The notes beneath the pieces are model-generated. The model saw only the letters and a program-made list of their open reading frames with translations, ran no database searches and was not told the origin of the DNA. From Gammaproteobacteria bacterium (GTDB lineage Bacteria; Pseudomonadota; Gammaproteobacteria; Steroidobacterales; Steroidobacteraceae): DNA of 64,000 bases. The position numbers and the translations under genes are program-made. The stretch lies in assembly GCA_025359205.1 (NCBI GenBank), contig JANYHD010000032.1, forward strand, positions 1 to 64,000. The letters run 5' to 3'. This document shows positions 1-9,270 of the stretch, piece by piece (positions within the stretch are counted from its first letter, which is position 1; every line of letters begins with the position of its first letter).

Positions 1-205
1 TGCGGTAAGAGCGCACCGCGTTGGTGGTAACACCGACGGCACGGCAAACCCCACCTGGAGCAAGGCCAAATAGGGAAGTCGCGGTGGCAACACCGCAGCG
101 CCGGACCTGCGCGTGCTTCCGGGTAGGCCGCTTGAGGCGCACGGCGACGTGCGTCCCAGAGGAATGATTGCCCACGACAGAACCCGGCTTATCGGCCGGC
201 TCTCC
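1..205 (+). ncRNA. rnpB: RNase P RNA, bacterial class A, 3' part (5' end outside window)
   Basis: This is the catalytic RNA of RNase P, which removes the 5' leader from pre-tRNAs. The conserved blocks are visible: a GGAGCAAGGCCAAATAGGG-type element at 57-76, GGGTAGGCCGCTTGAG at 121-136, and the universal 3' block ACAGAACCCGGCTTATCGG at 177-195. The 3' boundary is taken just after the closing stem, near 205, by analogy with the E. coli RNA. The 5' half lies outside the window. No clear intrinsic terminator follows, and 206-352 shows no gene or recognisable signal. The gene lies just upstream of the dcw cluster on the same strand. Confidence 0.93.
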
Positions 206-352
206 TTCTTTCCGATATTTGAATTGAGCTTTCACTGCCAAGTGATTGATCAATAAGTCGCTTGCCAAAAACCGACCCACGCACCGCGTGACGCAGGTCT
301 CATTTCACGCGTAAGTCTTTGTGCAACTGGAGAAAAACCCAGGTAAGAGGCA

Positions 353-382
353 TTGACATAAGAGCACCGCGATTTCTATAGT
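353..382 (+). promoter_or_regulatory. Sigma70-like promoter of the dcw operon
   Basis: A TTGACA -35 box at 353-358 and a TATAGT -10 box at 377-382 are separated by 18 nt. Transcription would start near 389, right at the MraZ repeats and about 47 nt before the mraZ start. Position and match make this the likely main promoter (Pmra) for the division and cell-wall operon. Confidence 0.75.
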
Positions 383-391
383 GGCGCCAAG

Positions 392-416
392 TGGGAAAAA
401 GTGGGAGCAGATGGGC
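392..416 (+). promoter_or_regulatory. MraZ operator: three TGGGN direct repeats at 10-nt spacing
   Basis: TGGGA at 392-396, TGGGA at 402-406 and TGGGC at 412-416 lie exactly one helical turn apart, between the predicted start of transcription and mraZ. MraZ is known to autorepress the dcw operon by binding TGGGN repeats separated by five bases, and these three boxes match that arrangement. Confidence 0.8.
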
Positions 417-435
417 GTAATTGCCCGTCGACGAC

Positions 436-888
436 ATGTTTCGCGGCGCAACAAAGCTCACGGTGGACGACAAGGGCCGGTTGGTGATGCCCACCCGCCA
501 TCGCGACCGGCTGCGTGAGCAGTGCGCCGGCCAGCTCGTCATCACCGTCGATCGCGACCAGTGCCTGCTGATCTACCCGCTGCCTGAATGGGAACAGATC
601 GAGCGCAAGCTCATGGCGCTGCCCTCGCTCCAGCCGCAGGCGCGCCGCCTGCAGCGGCTGATGGTCGGCCACGCCACCGATACGCAGCTCGATGCGCACG
701 GCCGGCTGCTGCTGCCGCCGGAACTGCGTGAATTCGCCGGCCTGCATCGCCACGCGATGCTGATCGGCCAGGGCGGACGCTTCGAACTGTGGGACGAAGC
801 ACGCTGGATGGAACGGCGCGAGGTCTGGCTCAAGAGCGAGGATTCGACTGGCACATTGCCGGCCGATCTCGATTCGTTGTCGCTCTAG
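436..888 (+). CDS. mraZ: Transcriptional regulator MraZ
   Basis: MraZ is a double SpoVT/AbrB-fold DNA-binding protein that represses its own operon. The product is 150 aa, the normal family length. The N-terminal half begins MFRGATKLTVDDKGRLVMP and the second half repeats the fold (LDAHGRLLLPPELREFAG), giving the two DXXXR-type repeats of the family. The ATG at 436 is chosen because it gives the family N-terminus; an in-frame TTG at 421 would add five residues. It is the first gene of the dcw operon, and three matching operator boxes lie immediately upstream. Confidence 0.95.
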   Translation: MFRGATKLTVDDKGRLVMPTRHRDRLREQCAGQLVITVDRDQCLLIYPLPEWEQIERKLMALPSLQPQARRLQRLMVGHATDTQLDAHGRLLLPPELREFAGLHRHAMLIGQGGRFELWDEARWMERREVWLKSEDSTGTLPADLDSLSL

Positions 889-920
889 GGTGCCGGTGCC
901 GATGCGTCAGGGCGGGGAAA

Positions 921-1862
921 TTGGATGAGCACACACCGGTGCTTGTCGACGAGGTGCTCGCAGCTCTTGCCGTGCGCCCGGCCGGGCATTACGTCGACGC
1001 CACGTTCGGCCGTGGCGGCCACAGCGAGCGCATCCTCGGCGCCCTCGGTCCCGAAGGGCGCCTCTACGCCATCGATCGCGACCAGCAGGCGATCGAAGCG
1101 GGTCGCGCGCGCTTCGCATCGGAGCCCCGTCTTGCGCTTGTGCATGGAGCCTTTGGCGAAATCACGGCGCTGCTGCGCGCGGCGGATCCGGGCGGCACCG
1201 TGTACGACGGCATCCTCATCGATTGCGGTGTGTCCTCACCGCAGCTCGACAATGCGACGCGCGGTTTCAGCTTCCAGAAGGACGGCCCGCTCGACATGCG
1301 CATGGATCCGCTGCACGGCGAACCCGTCAGCGCCTGGCTCGAACGGGCCACGTTCGAGGAAATGCGCTACGTGATCGCAACGCTGGGGCAGGAGCGTTTT
1401 GCGCGGCGCATCGCCATGGCCATCGAGCGCGAACGTGTGCGCACGCCGCTGACGCGCACACTGCAGCTCGCCAGCCTGGTGAGTGCGGCCGTGCCGGTGC
1501 GCGAGCCCGGCAAGCACGCGGCGACGCGGACTTTCCAGGCGCTGCGCATGCACATCAATGACGAGCTCGGACAGCTGCGCGCAGCGCTGGCGCAGTCGCT
1601 GCAGCTGCTGGCGCCCGGCGGACGGCTGGCGGTGCTCAGCTTTCATTCGCTCGAGGACGGCGTGGTGCGCGATTTCCTGCGCAGCCGCAGCAGCGTGGAC
1701 CCCGCGCTCGCGCGGCTCCCGATGATTCCACCCAGTGCGCTGCCGGCGCTGCGGCTCGTCGGCCGCAAGCAGCGCGCCAGCGCCGCCGAGGTCGCCGCCA
1801 ACCCACGCGCGCGCAGTGCGCTGCTGCGCGTGGCGGAGCGTACTGAGCAGGTGCCGGCGTGA
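921..1862 (+). CDS. rsmH: 16S rRNA (cytosine1402-N4)-methyltransferase RsmH
   Basis: RsmH (MraW) methylates N4 of C1402 in 16S rRNA using S-adenosylmethionine, tuning decoding in the P site. The SAM-binding segment VDATFGRGGHS is near the N-terminus, followed by the family motifs GFSFQKDGPLDMRMD and LSFHSLEDG. The start is taken as the TTG at 921, which gives MDEHTPVLVDEVL and 313 aa, the same length as the E. coli enzyme. No ATG or GTG fits in frame nearby, and a purine run GGGGAAA sits just upstream with short spacing. It follows mraZ after 32 nt and overlaps ftsL by 4 nt. Confidence 0.93.
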   Translation: MDEHTPVLVDEVLAALAVRPAGHYVDATFGRGGHSERILGALGPEGRLYAIDRDQQAIEAGRARFASEPRLALVHGAFGEITALLRAADPGGTVYDGILIDCGVSSPQLDNATRGFSFQKDGPLDMRMDPLHGEPVSAWLERATFEEMRYVIATLGQERFARRIAMAIERERVRTPLTRTLQLASLVSAAVPVREPGKHAATRTFQALRMHINDELGQLRAALAQSLQLLAPGGRLAVLSFHSLEDGVVRDFLRSRSSVDPALARLPMIPPSALPALRLVGRKQRASAAEVAANPRARSALLRVAERTEQVPA

Positions 1863-2143
1863 AGCCGGTGTCGCGCACCCTGGCGTGGGTAGGCCTGCCG
1901 TTGCTGTGGTGCGCGGTGCTGGCCTCGGCCGCCGGCGCGATCTACTGCAAGCATCGCGCACGCGAATTGTTCGTATACCTGGAAAGCCTCAACAGCAGCC
2001 GCGATACACTCGAGGCGGAATGGGGCCGGCTGCAGATTGAGCAGAGCTACTGGTCGGCCTACGCATACGTCGATTACACCGCCACCGCGCGACTGAAGAT
2101 GCGCATCCCCGCCTCGCAGGAAGTCGAGCTGCCCGCGCCATGA
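1859..2143 (+). CDS. ftsL: Cell division protein FtsL
   Basis: FtsL is a bitopic divisome protein that forms a complex with FtsB and FtsQ and helps activate FtsWI. The 94-aa product has a short basic cytoplasmic N-terminus, one membrane span at about residues 9-28, and a periplasmic stretch with heptad-like spacing (LESLNSSRDTLEAEWGRLQ) typical of its coiled coil. The start is GTG, overlapping the rsmH stop (GTGA), and the end overlaps ftsI (ATGA). Sequence conservation in this family is weak, so the call depends on size, topology and position between rsmH and ftsI. Confidence 0.9.
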   Translation: MKPVSRTLAWVGLPLLWCAVLASAAGAIYCKHRARELFVYLESLNSSRDTLEAEWGRLQIEQSYWSAYAYVDYTATARLKMRIPASQEVELPAP

Positions 2144-3915
2144 GCCGCCGCCGCTGGTTCGGCAAGTCCGGCTCGACGCGTGCTGCGCGTCCGACGGCGA
2201 CTGCGGCGCGTCCGGTCGCGTTCCGCCTGCGCCTCGGCCTGCTGTTCGGCGCGTTGCTGGTATGCGGTGCCGGCCTGCTTGCGCGCGCCGTGCAGCTGCA
2301 GCTCGTGCAGCACAGCTTCCTCGCTGACGAGGGCGCCCAGCGCTACACGCGCGTGGCCGCAATCGTCGCGCATCGCGGCCCGATCACGGACCGCAATGAC
2401 GAACCACTCGCCGTCAGCACGCCGGTCGATGCGGTGTGGGTCAATCCGCAGGAGTTGGCTGCCGATGTCGAGCAGCTGCCGCTGTTGGCAGGCGTCATCC
2501 ACGTGGACCGGCAGGAACTCGCGCGGCGAGTCAGCACCGCGATGGATAGCCAGTTCCTCTATCTGGTGCGCGGGCTGCAGCCCGCCGACTCGCGCAAGGT
2601 GCGCGAGCTGCAGATTCCCGGCGTCAACCTGACGCGCGAATACCGGCGCTACTACCCGGCGGGCGAGGTGACCGGCCACCTGCTTGGCTTCACCAACGTC
2701 GACGATATTGGCCAGGAAGGAGTGGAGCTGGCCTACGAAAACTGGCTGGGCGGCGAGGACGGCTCCAAGCGCGTGATCCAGGGCGGAGATGGCCACCAGG
2801 TTGAGGATGTCGAGAGCATCCGCGCGGTGCGGCCGGGACGCGACCTGCGCCTGAGTATCGATCAGCGCATCCAGTACCTGGCCTATCGCGAACTCAAAGC
2901 CGCGATCCGCGACAACCGCGCGCGCTCGGGTTCGGTGGTCGTGATCGATGTGCGCACCGGGGAAGTGCTGGCGATGGTGGACCAGCCGGCCTTCAACCCG
3001 AATGATCGCAGCCAGCTCAATCCCACCGCCTACCGCAATCGCGCGGTCACCGATTATTTTGAGCCTGGCTCGAGCATCAAGCCGTTTTTCGTGGCCGCTG
3101 CGCTGGCTTCCGGACGCTTCAACGCCAACAGCATCATCGACACCAGTCCGGGCTTCATACAGGTAGGGCCGTCGTTCATCCATGACGAGCACAACCTGGG
3201 TCCGATTTCGATTGCGACGGTGTTGGCAAAATCCTCGAACGTGGGCATGGCGCACATCGCGCTCGCGCTCGAGCCTCGGCAGATCTGGGCCACGCTCAAC
3301 GCGCTCGGCTTCGGCCAGGTGACCACCAGCGGCTTCCCCGGTGAGTCGCAGGGGGTGCTGCAGAATTATTCGCACTGGCGCGAGGTGCTGCTGGCGAACA
3401 TGTCGCATGGCTATGGACTGACGGTCACGCCGCTCCAGCTCGCGCAGGCCTATGCGACGCTCGGGGCCTACGGCATACGCCGACCCGTCTCGCTGCAGCG
3501 TGTCGATGGCCCGGTGGCGGGCGAGCGTGTGCTGGACGGCGAGGTGTGCAAGCAGCTGCTGACCCTCCTGCAAGCCGTGGTCACGATGCCGGGCGCCACC
3601 GGGTACCTGGCCGCGATCCCCGGTTATCACGTGGCCGGCAAGACCGGTACGGCCTGGAAGTCCGATGGCCACAACTATTCGCAGGACCGTTTCGTCGGTA
3701 CCTTCGGCGGCGTGGCGCCGGCCAGCAATCCGCGGCTGGCGGCGGTGGTCGTCATCGATGAGCCCACCGCCGGCAAGCACCGCGGCGGCGACGTGGCGGC
3801 CCCGGTGTTTTCGGCGGTGGTGGGTGGTGCGCTGCGCCTGATCGGCGTAGTGCCTGACGACGCGCATCCGGGTGCGCCGACTCCGCTGCCGGCCGCGCAG
3901 GTAGCGCTGCGATGA
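2140..3915 (+). CDS. ftsI: Septal peptidoglycan transpeptidase FtsI (PBP3)
   Basis: FtsI is the division-specific class B penicillin-binding protein that cross-links septal peptidoglycan with FtsW. The 591-aa protein has a basic cytoplasmic tail, one membrane anchor at roughly residues 31-50, a pedestal domain, and a transpeptidase domain. The catalytic motifs are present: SxxK as GSSIKP (nucleophile near Ser311), SxN as KSSNVGM near 364-370, and KTG as AGKTGTAW near 500. Both ends overlap neighbours by ATGA. It is a standard member of the dcw operon with no unusual features. Confidence 0.97.
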   Translation: MSRRRWFGKSGSTRAARPTATAARPVAFRLRLGLLFGALLVCGAGLLARAVQLQLVQHSFLADEGAQRYTRVAAIVAHRGPITDRNDEPLAVSTPVDAVWVNPQELAADVEQLPLLAGVIHVDRQELARRVSTAMDSQFLYLVRGLQPADSRKVRELQIPGVNLTREYRRYYPAGEVTGHLLGFTNVDDIGQEGVELAYENWLGGEDGSKRVIQGGDGHQVEDVESIRAVRPGRDLRLSIDQRIQYLAYRELKAAIRDNRARSGSVVVIDVRTGEVLAMVDQPAFNPNDRSQLNPTAYRNRAVTDYFEPGSSIKPFFVAAALASGRFNANSIIDTSPGFIQVGPSFIHDEHNLGPISIATVLAKSSNVGMAHIALALEPRQIWATLNALGFGQVTTSGFPGESQGVLQNYSHWREVLLANMSHGYGLTVTPLQLAQAYATLGAYGIRRPVSLQRVDGPVAGERVLDGEVCKQLLTLLQAVVTMPGATGYLAAIPGYHVAGKTGTAWKSDGHNYSQDRFVGTFGGVAPASNPRLAAVVVIDEPTAGKHRGGDVAAPVFSAVVGGALRLIGVVPDDAHPGAPTPLPAAQVALR

Positions 3916-5450
3916 GCAGACCGGCGATGCCCGCCGCACAAGCCGGCAGTGACACATGGCGGCCGCTCAAGGCGCTGCTCGGCGGCGGCTTTGAGGTGCC
4001 GGACCAGTTCGAAGTGGCCGATCTCACGCTCGACAGCCGCAGCGTGCGTCCGGGCGCGGCCTTCCTGGCTTGCCGCGGACGCACGCGTCATGGCCTGGAA
4101 TTTGCGCCCGCGGCAGTGGCCGCCGGCGCGCGCGCGGTGCTGTGGGAGCCCTCGCCGGGCGTGAGCGCGCCCCAGTTCGCGACGCCAGTGCTGGTGGTCG
4201 CGGTGCCCGGACTCTCGGCCCAGGCTGGCTACATCGCTGATCGCTTTTTCGGCGCGCCCTCGGCGCGTCTCATGGTGGCGGGCGTGACCGGCACCAACGG
4301 CAAGACCACCTGCGCCTGGCTGCTGGCCGCGGCGCTCAGCGCGGGCGGCCGCAGCTGCGCCTACCTCGGCACGCTCGGCGCGGGGCTTGCCGGACACGTT
4401 ACGGCGGGCAGCCACACCACCCCCGATGCCGTGACGCTGCAGCGGCAGCTCGCGCAGCTGCGTGACGCCGGTGCGGCGGCGGTGGCGATGGAGGTTTCCT
4501 CGCACGCGCTCGACCAGCAGCGCTGCGCCGGCGTGCGCTTCCAGATCGCGGCCTTCACCAACCTGAGTCGCGATCACCTCGACTATCACGGTGATATGCA
4601 GGCCTACGGCCAGGCCAAACGTGCCTTGTTCGACTGGCCGACGCTCAGCGCCCGCGTCATTAACGTCGACGACGCCTTCGGGACTGAATTGGCGACGCAA
4701 CTGCCGCCGGGTGACGCGTTGATCGTCACCGGCCGGCGCTTCGATCCCTCGCAGCGCGTGCCCGGCGCTCGCTTCGTGCGTGCGCGCAGCTGCGCGCACC
4801 GTCCCGACGGACTCGCGCTGGAGCTGGAGACCAGTTGGGGCAGGGCCACGCTGCGCAGTCCGCTGCTGGGCGATTTCAACGCCGACAACCTGCTCACGGT
4901 GCTGGGCATGCTGCTGGCGGGCGGCATGGCGCTGCAGCCGGCTTGCGAGCTGCTCGGCGCCTGCGCGGCACCGCCCGGTCGCATGCAGCTGGCCGGCGGC
5001 GGCGTGCTGCCGCTCGCCATTGTCGACTACGCGCATACACCCGACGCGCTCGACAAGGCGCTGCGCGCTGCGCGCGCGCACTGCACGGGCCGGCTCGTGT
5101 GCGTATTTGGCTGCGGGGGTGAGCGTGACCGGGGCAAGCGTGCCGAGATGGCGCACGTGGCCGAGTCGCTCGCCGATGAAATCTACATCACCGATGACAA
5201 CCCGCGCGGCGAGGATCCGCGCCGCATCGTCGCGGACATCAGCGCGGGTCTGCGCGAACCGGCGCGCGCACGCGTGCAGCACGATCGCGCCGCGGCGATC
5301 GGCGCCGCCCTGGCTGCCGCTACTGCAGGCGACGTGGTGCTGGTCGCGGGCAAAGGCCACGAGGACTACCAGCTGGTGGGCGCCGAGCGGCGCGCCTTCA
5401 GCGATCTGGCACAGGTGCGCACGGCGCTCGCCGCGCGGAGCGCGGCATGA
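3912..5450 (+). CDS. murE: UDP-MurNAc-L-Ala-D-Glu:meso-DAP ligase MurE
   Basis: MurE adds meso-diaminopimelate to UDP-MurNAc-L-Ala-D-Glu with ATP in the cytoplasm. The 512-aa protein has the Mur-ligase ATP loop GVTGTNGKTT at residues 124-133, the central-domain motif EVSSHALDQQR, and the C-terminal DNPRGEDP near residue 429. The DNPR sequence is the known marker for meso-DAP rather than lysine specificity, fitting a Gram-negative wall. The gene overlaps ftsI and murF by ATGA. Confidence 0.97.
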   Translation: MSRPAMPAAQAGSDTWRPLKALLGGGFEVPDQFEVADLTLDSRSVRPGAAFLACRGRTRHGLEFAPAAVAAGARAVLWEPSPGVSAPQFATPVLVVAVPGLSAQAGYIADRFFGAPSARLMVAGVTGTNGKTTCAWLLAAALSAGGRSCAYLGTLGAGLAGHVTAGSHTTPDAVTLQRQLAQLRDAGAAAVAMEVSSHALDQQRCAGVRFQIAAFTNLSRDHLDYHGDMQAYGQAKRALFDWPTLSARVINVDDAFGTELATQLPPGDALIVTGRRFDPSQRVPGARFVRARSCAHRPDGLALELETSWGRATLRSPLLGDFNADNLLTVLGMLLAGGMALQPACELLGACAAPPGRMQLAGGGVLPLAIVDYAHTPDALDKALRAARAHCTGRLVCVFGCGGERDRGKRAEMAHVAESLADEIYITDDNPRGEDPRRIVADISAGLREPARARVQHDRAAAIGAALAAATAGDVVLVAGKGHEDYQLVGAERRAFSDLAQVRTALAARSAA

Positions 5451-6847
5451 AGCGCTCGCTGGCGCAGTTCGCCGCCGCCTGCGCCGGGCGCCTCGCGGGC
5501 GCCGATGCGGAATTCGCCGAGGTCGTGCTTGATTCGCGCCAGGTGCGCGCGGATGACCTGTTCCTGGCGCTGCCTGGCGTCCGCGCCGATGGCCATGACT
5601 TCGTAGCCGCGGCCGCCCAGGCTGGTGCCGCCGGCGCGCTGGTAAGCCGTGCGTGCAATGTGCCGCTGCCGCAGATCCTGGTGGCCGACGTGGCGCAGGC
5701 GCTTACGCGGGCCGGCGCGGCCTGGCGCGCGGACTATGCGGGCACCGTGCTGGGCGTTGCCGGCAGCAACGGCAAGACCACCACCAAGGAGATGCTGGCC
5801 GCCATACTCGCGCAGCGCGGCGAGTGCCTCGCGACGCGCGGCAATCTCAACAATCACCTCGGCGTGCCGCTCACGCTGCTGCGCCTGGCCGCGCGTTTCC
5901 CGAACGCAGTCATCGAAATGGGCGCGAATCGCGCCGGCGAAGTAGCGGAGCTCGTCGCCCTCGCGCGGCCCGCCATTGGCCTGATCACCAACGCCGGCGC
6001 CGAGCATCTCGAGGGCTTCGGCAACCTGGAAGGGGTGGCGCGCGCCGAAGGCGAGCTGGTCGCCGGGCTCACCGCCGACGGCGTCGCCGTCATCAATGCG
6101 GACGACGAGTACGCGCCGCTGTGGCGCGGCCTGACGCGCGCGCGCGTGGTCGATTTTGGATTCGCGCCCGGCGCTGCGGTGCGCGCCACCGAGCTGCGCC
6201 TGGAAGCCACGGCGCAGGGTTTTGCCACGCGGTTCACGCTGCACAGCAAAGTTGGCTCCGTACCGGTGGCGCTCGCGCTCGCCGGCCGCCACAACGTCAG
6301 CAACGCGCTGGCTGCCGCGGCCGCTGCACTCGCCGCCGGCGCCACGCCGCAACAGGTGGCCGCCGGACTCGGTGCCGTGCGGGCCGTCGCGGGACGATTG
6401 CAGTTCAAGCCGCTCGCCGGCGGCGCCTGGCTGATCGACGATTCCTACAACGCCAATCCGAGCTCGGCGCGCGCCGCGCTCGAGGTGCTGGCCGATCTGG
6501 CCGGCAGGCGCTGGCTGGTGCTGGGCGACATGGCTGAACTCGGCGAGCACGCGGCCGACAGCCATCGCGACATCGGCACGCTGGCGCGCTCACTCGGCGT
6601 CGAGCGCTTGTACACCTATGGCGCCCTGGCCGCGCTCGCCGCCGACACTTTCGGCCCCGGCGCCGAGCGGCATGCGGACATCGACGCCCTGGCGCGCGCG
6701 GTCGGGGGCGCGCTGCACGGTGAAGTGCGGTTGCTGGTCAAGGGCTCGCGCGTCAACCGGCTCGAGCGGCTGGTCGCCGCGCTCACGGCCGCCGGTGCGG
6801 CCGCCGGTGCGGGCGCGGGCGCGGGCGCAGTGCGGAGGGCGGTCTAA
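5447..6847 (+). CDS. murF: UDP-MurNAc-tripeptide:D-Ala-D-Ala ligase MurF
   Basis: MurF ligates D-Ala-D-Ala to UDP-MurNAc-tripeptide, the last cytoplasmic step of pentapeptide synthesis. The 466-aa protein carries the ATP loop GVAGSNGKTTTKEM, the motif ATRGNLNNHLGVPL and the C-terminal DDSYNANPSS signature that separates MurF from other Mur ligases. The C-terminus ends in an Ala/Gly-rich run (AAGAGAGAGA) encoded by short GCGGGC repeats, which may be unstructured. The start overlaps murE by 4 nt, and mraY begins on the base after its stop. Confidence 0.96.
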   Translation: MKRSLAQFAAACAGRLAGADAEFAEVVLDSRQVRADDLFLALPGVRADGHDFVAAAAQAGAAGALVSRACNVPLPQILVADVAQALTRAGAAWRADYAGTVLGVAGSNGKTTTKEMLAAILAQRGECLATRGNLNNHLGVPLTLLRLAARFPNAVIEMGANRAGEVAELVALARPAIGLITNAGAEHLEGFGNLEGVARAEGELVAGLTADGVAVINADDEYAPLWRGLTRARVVDFGFAPGAAVRATELRLEATAQGFATRFTLHSKVGSVPVALALAGRHNVSNALAAAAAALAAGATPQQVAAGLGAVRAVAGRLQFKPLAGGAWLIDDSYNANPSSARAALEVLADLAGRRWLVLGDMAELGEHAADSHRDIGTLARSLGVERLYTYGALAALAADTFGPGAERHADIDALARAVGGALHGEVRLLVKGSRVNRLERLVAALTAAGAAAGAGAGAGAVRRAV

Positions 6848-7933
6848 ATGCTCTACTGGGCGGCCAAGCATCTCGCAGTGCACATCTCGCTGTTCAACGT
6901 CTTCTCGTACCTGACGCTGCGCTCGATCCTCGCGACCATGTCGGCGCTGGCCATCGCGCTGCTGATCGGGCCATTCATGATTACGCGTCTGTCGCACTAC
7001 CAGATCGGTCAGGTGGTGCGCACCGACGGCCCGCAATCCCATCTGCCCAAGGCCGGTACGCCGACCATGGGTGGACTGCTGATCATCTTCGCGGTCGTGG
7101 TCACAACCGTGCTGTGGGGCGACCTGGTCAACCGTTTCGTGCTGATCGCGCTCGGCGTCACCATTGGCTTCGGCCTCATTGGATTCTACGACGACTACCT
7201 GAAGCTCGTGGTCGGCAACTCGCGCGGGTTGATCGCGCGCTGGAAATATTTCTGGCAGACGGTGTTGGGCGTGGCCGCGGCCTTCATGCTCTATCGGCTG
7301 GCGCATTCACCCACGGTGACCGCGTTCCACGTGCCCTTCTTCAAGACCGTGGCCCTGCCCTTGGGCGCAGGCGGCTTCGTCGTGCTCGGCTACCTGATGA
7401 TCGTCGGCATGAGCAATGCGGTGAACCTCACCGACGGGCTCGACGGGCTGGCGATCGGCCCGGCCGTGATGGTGGCCGGTGCGCTGGCGATCTTCGCCTA
7501 TCTCAGCGGCAACGCGGTGTTCGCCGGCTACCTGCAGATCACCGCCGTGCCGGGCGCGGGCGAGCTCGCCGTATTCTGCGGCGCCATCGTCGGCGCGGGC
7601 TTGGGGTTCCTGTGGTTCAACACCTATCCGGCGCAGGTGTTCATGGGCGACATCGGCGCGCTGGCGCTCGGCGCCGCGCTCGGCTGCGTCGGCTTCATCG
7701 TGCGGCAGGAGATCATCACGCTGGTGATGGGCGGCATCTTCGTGCTCGAGACCGCCTCGGTGATCCTGCAGGTCGCATCCTTCAAGCTCACCGGCCGGCG
7801 CATTTTCCGCATGGCGCCGATCCACCATCACTTCGAACTCAAGGGCTGGGCCGAGCCGAAGATCATCGTGCGCTTCTGGATCATCAGCATCCTGCTGGTG
7901 CTGGCCGGTCTCGCCACCCTCAAGCTGCGATGA
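6848..7933 (+). CDS. mraY: Phospho-MurNAc-pentapeptide translocase MraY
   Basis: MraY transfers phospho-MurNAc-pentapeptide to undecaprenyl phosphate to make lipid I in the inner membrane. The 361-aa polytopic protein (about ten membrane spans) has the Mg-binding and catalytic signatures [20 protein letters not shown] and the cytoplasmic histidine motif APIHHHFEL. Length equals the usual 360 aa. The ATG directly abuts the murF stop, and the end overlaps murD (ATGA). Confidence 0.97.
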   Translation: MLYWAAKHLAVHISLFNVFSYLTLRSILATMSALAIALLIGPFMITRLSHYQIGQVVRTDGPQSHLPKAGTPTMGGLLIIFAVVVTTVLWGDLVNRFVLIALGVTIGFGLIGFYDDYLKLVVGNSRGLIARWKYFWQTVLGVAAAFMLYRLAHSPTVTAFHVPFFKTVALPLGAGGFVVLGYLMIVGMSNAVNLTDGLDGLAIGPAVMVAGALAIFAYLSGNAVFAGYLQITAVPGAGELAVFCGAIVGAGLGFLWFNTYPAQVFMGDIGALALGAALGCVGFIVRQEIITLVMGGIFVLETASVILQVASFKLTGRRIFRMAPIHHHFELKGWAEPKIIVRFWIISILLVLAGLATLKLR

Positions 7934-9270
7934 ACGCGCCACAGGAAAATGCCGCGCGCACCGTGGTCGTGGGCCTCGGCAAGACCGGCATGTCAGTGGT
8001 GCGCTACCTGCGCGCGCAGGGCACGGCGGTGGCGGTGACTGACACGCGCGCAGTGCCGCCGGGACTCGCCGCGCTGCGCGAGCTGGCGCCGGAAATCACC
8101 GTGCGCGCCGGTGGACTCGATGAGCAGCTGCTCAACGGCGCGGGCGCGATCGTGGTCTCGCCCGGCATTGCCGCGCGCGGTGCGTTTTTCGATGCGGCGC
8201 GCTCGCGTGGCCTGCCGGTGCTCGGCGACATCGAGCTGTTTGCGCGCGCGGCGCGCGCGCCGGTGGTCGGCATCACGGGCACCAACGGCAAGAGCACCGT
8301 GACCACGCTGGTCGGGGGGATGGCCAGCCGCGCCGGACGGCGCACGCGCGTCGGCGGGAACCTCGGCGAGCCGGCGCTGGAATTGCTCGACCCCAAGGCC
8401 GAGCTGTACGTGCTTGAGCTATCAAGCTACCAGCTCGACACCACCGAATCACTCACGCTCAGCGCTGCGGCGGTGCTCAACGTCAGTGCCGATCACCTCG
8501 ATCGCTACGCGACACTCGCAGACTACGCGGCCTCCAAGGCGCGCATCTTCCGGCGCTGTGGCACCGCGGTGCTCAACGCCGACGACCCGCAGGTGGCCTC
8601 GATGGGCGCGCTGGCGCCGCGCCGCGTGCGCTTCTCGCTCAATCCGGCCGCCGCCGCCGACTACAGCCTGCAGCGCCACGATGGCCGGGAGTGGCTGGTG
8701 CGCGGCGCGGAACCGCTCCTGCCGCTCGCGGAGCTGCGGCTCGCCGGCCGGCATAACGCGGCCAACGCATTGGCGGCGCTGGCGCTGGGCGAGGCGCTGG
8801 ATTTGCCGCGTGCGGCGATGCTGGCGGAGCTGCGTGAATTCCCGGGGCTGCCGCACCGCACGGCCTGGGTGGCCGACATCGGCGGCGTGCGCTACATCGA
8901 CGACTCCAAGGGCACCAACGTGGGCGCCACGCTGGCGGCGGTGGCCGGGCTCGAGGGCCCGCTGCTGCTGATCGCCGGCGGCGATGGCAAGGGACAGGAC
9001 TTCGCGCCACTGGCGGCGGCGCTGCGCGGCAAGGTGCGGCTCGTGCTGTTGATCGGGCGCGATGCGCGTGCCCTCGGCGCGGCGCTCGGTTGCCACTGCG
9101 CGATCGAGTACTGCGCCACGCTCGAGGCGGCGGTGGCCGCGGCCGCGCGCGCCGCGCATCCGGGCGACACGGTGCTGCTCTCGCCGGCCTGCGCGAGCCT
9201 CGACATGTTCCGCGACTTTGCCCATCGCGGCGAAGTGTTTGCCGCCGCCGTGCGGAGGTTGGCGCCATGA
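7930..9270 (+). CDS. murD: UDP-MurNAc-L-Ala:D-Glu ligase MurD
   Basis: MurD adds D-glutamate to UDP-MurNAc-L-alanine. The 446-aa product begins [20 protein letters not shown], giving a Rossmann-like UDP-binding N-domain, then the ATP loop [14 protein letters not shown], the central motif [15 protein letters not shown] and the C-terminal [11 protein letters not shown] signature. The reading frame stays open far upstream into mraY, but the ATG at 7930, overlapping the mraY stop, gives the family N-terminus. Confidence 0.96.
   Translation: MNAPQENAARTVVVGLGKTGMSVVRYLRAQGTAVAVTDTRAVPPGLAALRELAPEITVRAGGLDEQLLNGAGAIVVSPGIAARGAFFDAARSRGLPVLGDIELFARAARAPVVGITGTNGKSTVTTLVGGMASRAGRRTRVGGNLGEPALELLDPKAELYVLELSSYQLDTTESLTLSAAAVLNVSADHLDRYATLADYAASKARIFRRCGTAVLNADDPQVASMGALAPRRVRFSLNPAAAADYSLQRHDGREWLVRGAEPLLPLAELRLAGRHNAANALAALALGEALDLPRAAMLAELREFPGLPHRTAWVADIGGVRYIDDSKGTNVGATLAAVAGLEGPLLLIAGGDGKGQDFAPLAAALRGKVRLVLLIGRDARALGAALGCHCAIEYCATLEAAVAAAARAAHPGDTVLLSPACASLDMFRDFAHRGEVFAAAVRRLAP

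Noticed and set aside
2074..5360. Long minus-strand frames opposite ftsI and murE
   Set aside because: Shadows of conserved dcw genes; His/Arg-rich random-looking products.
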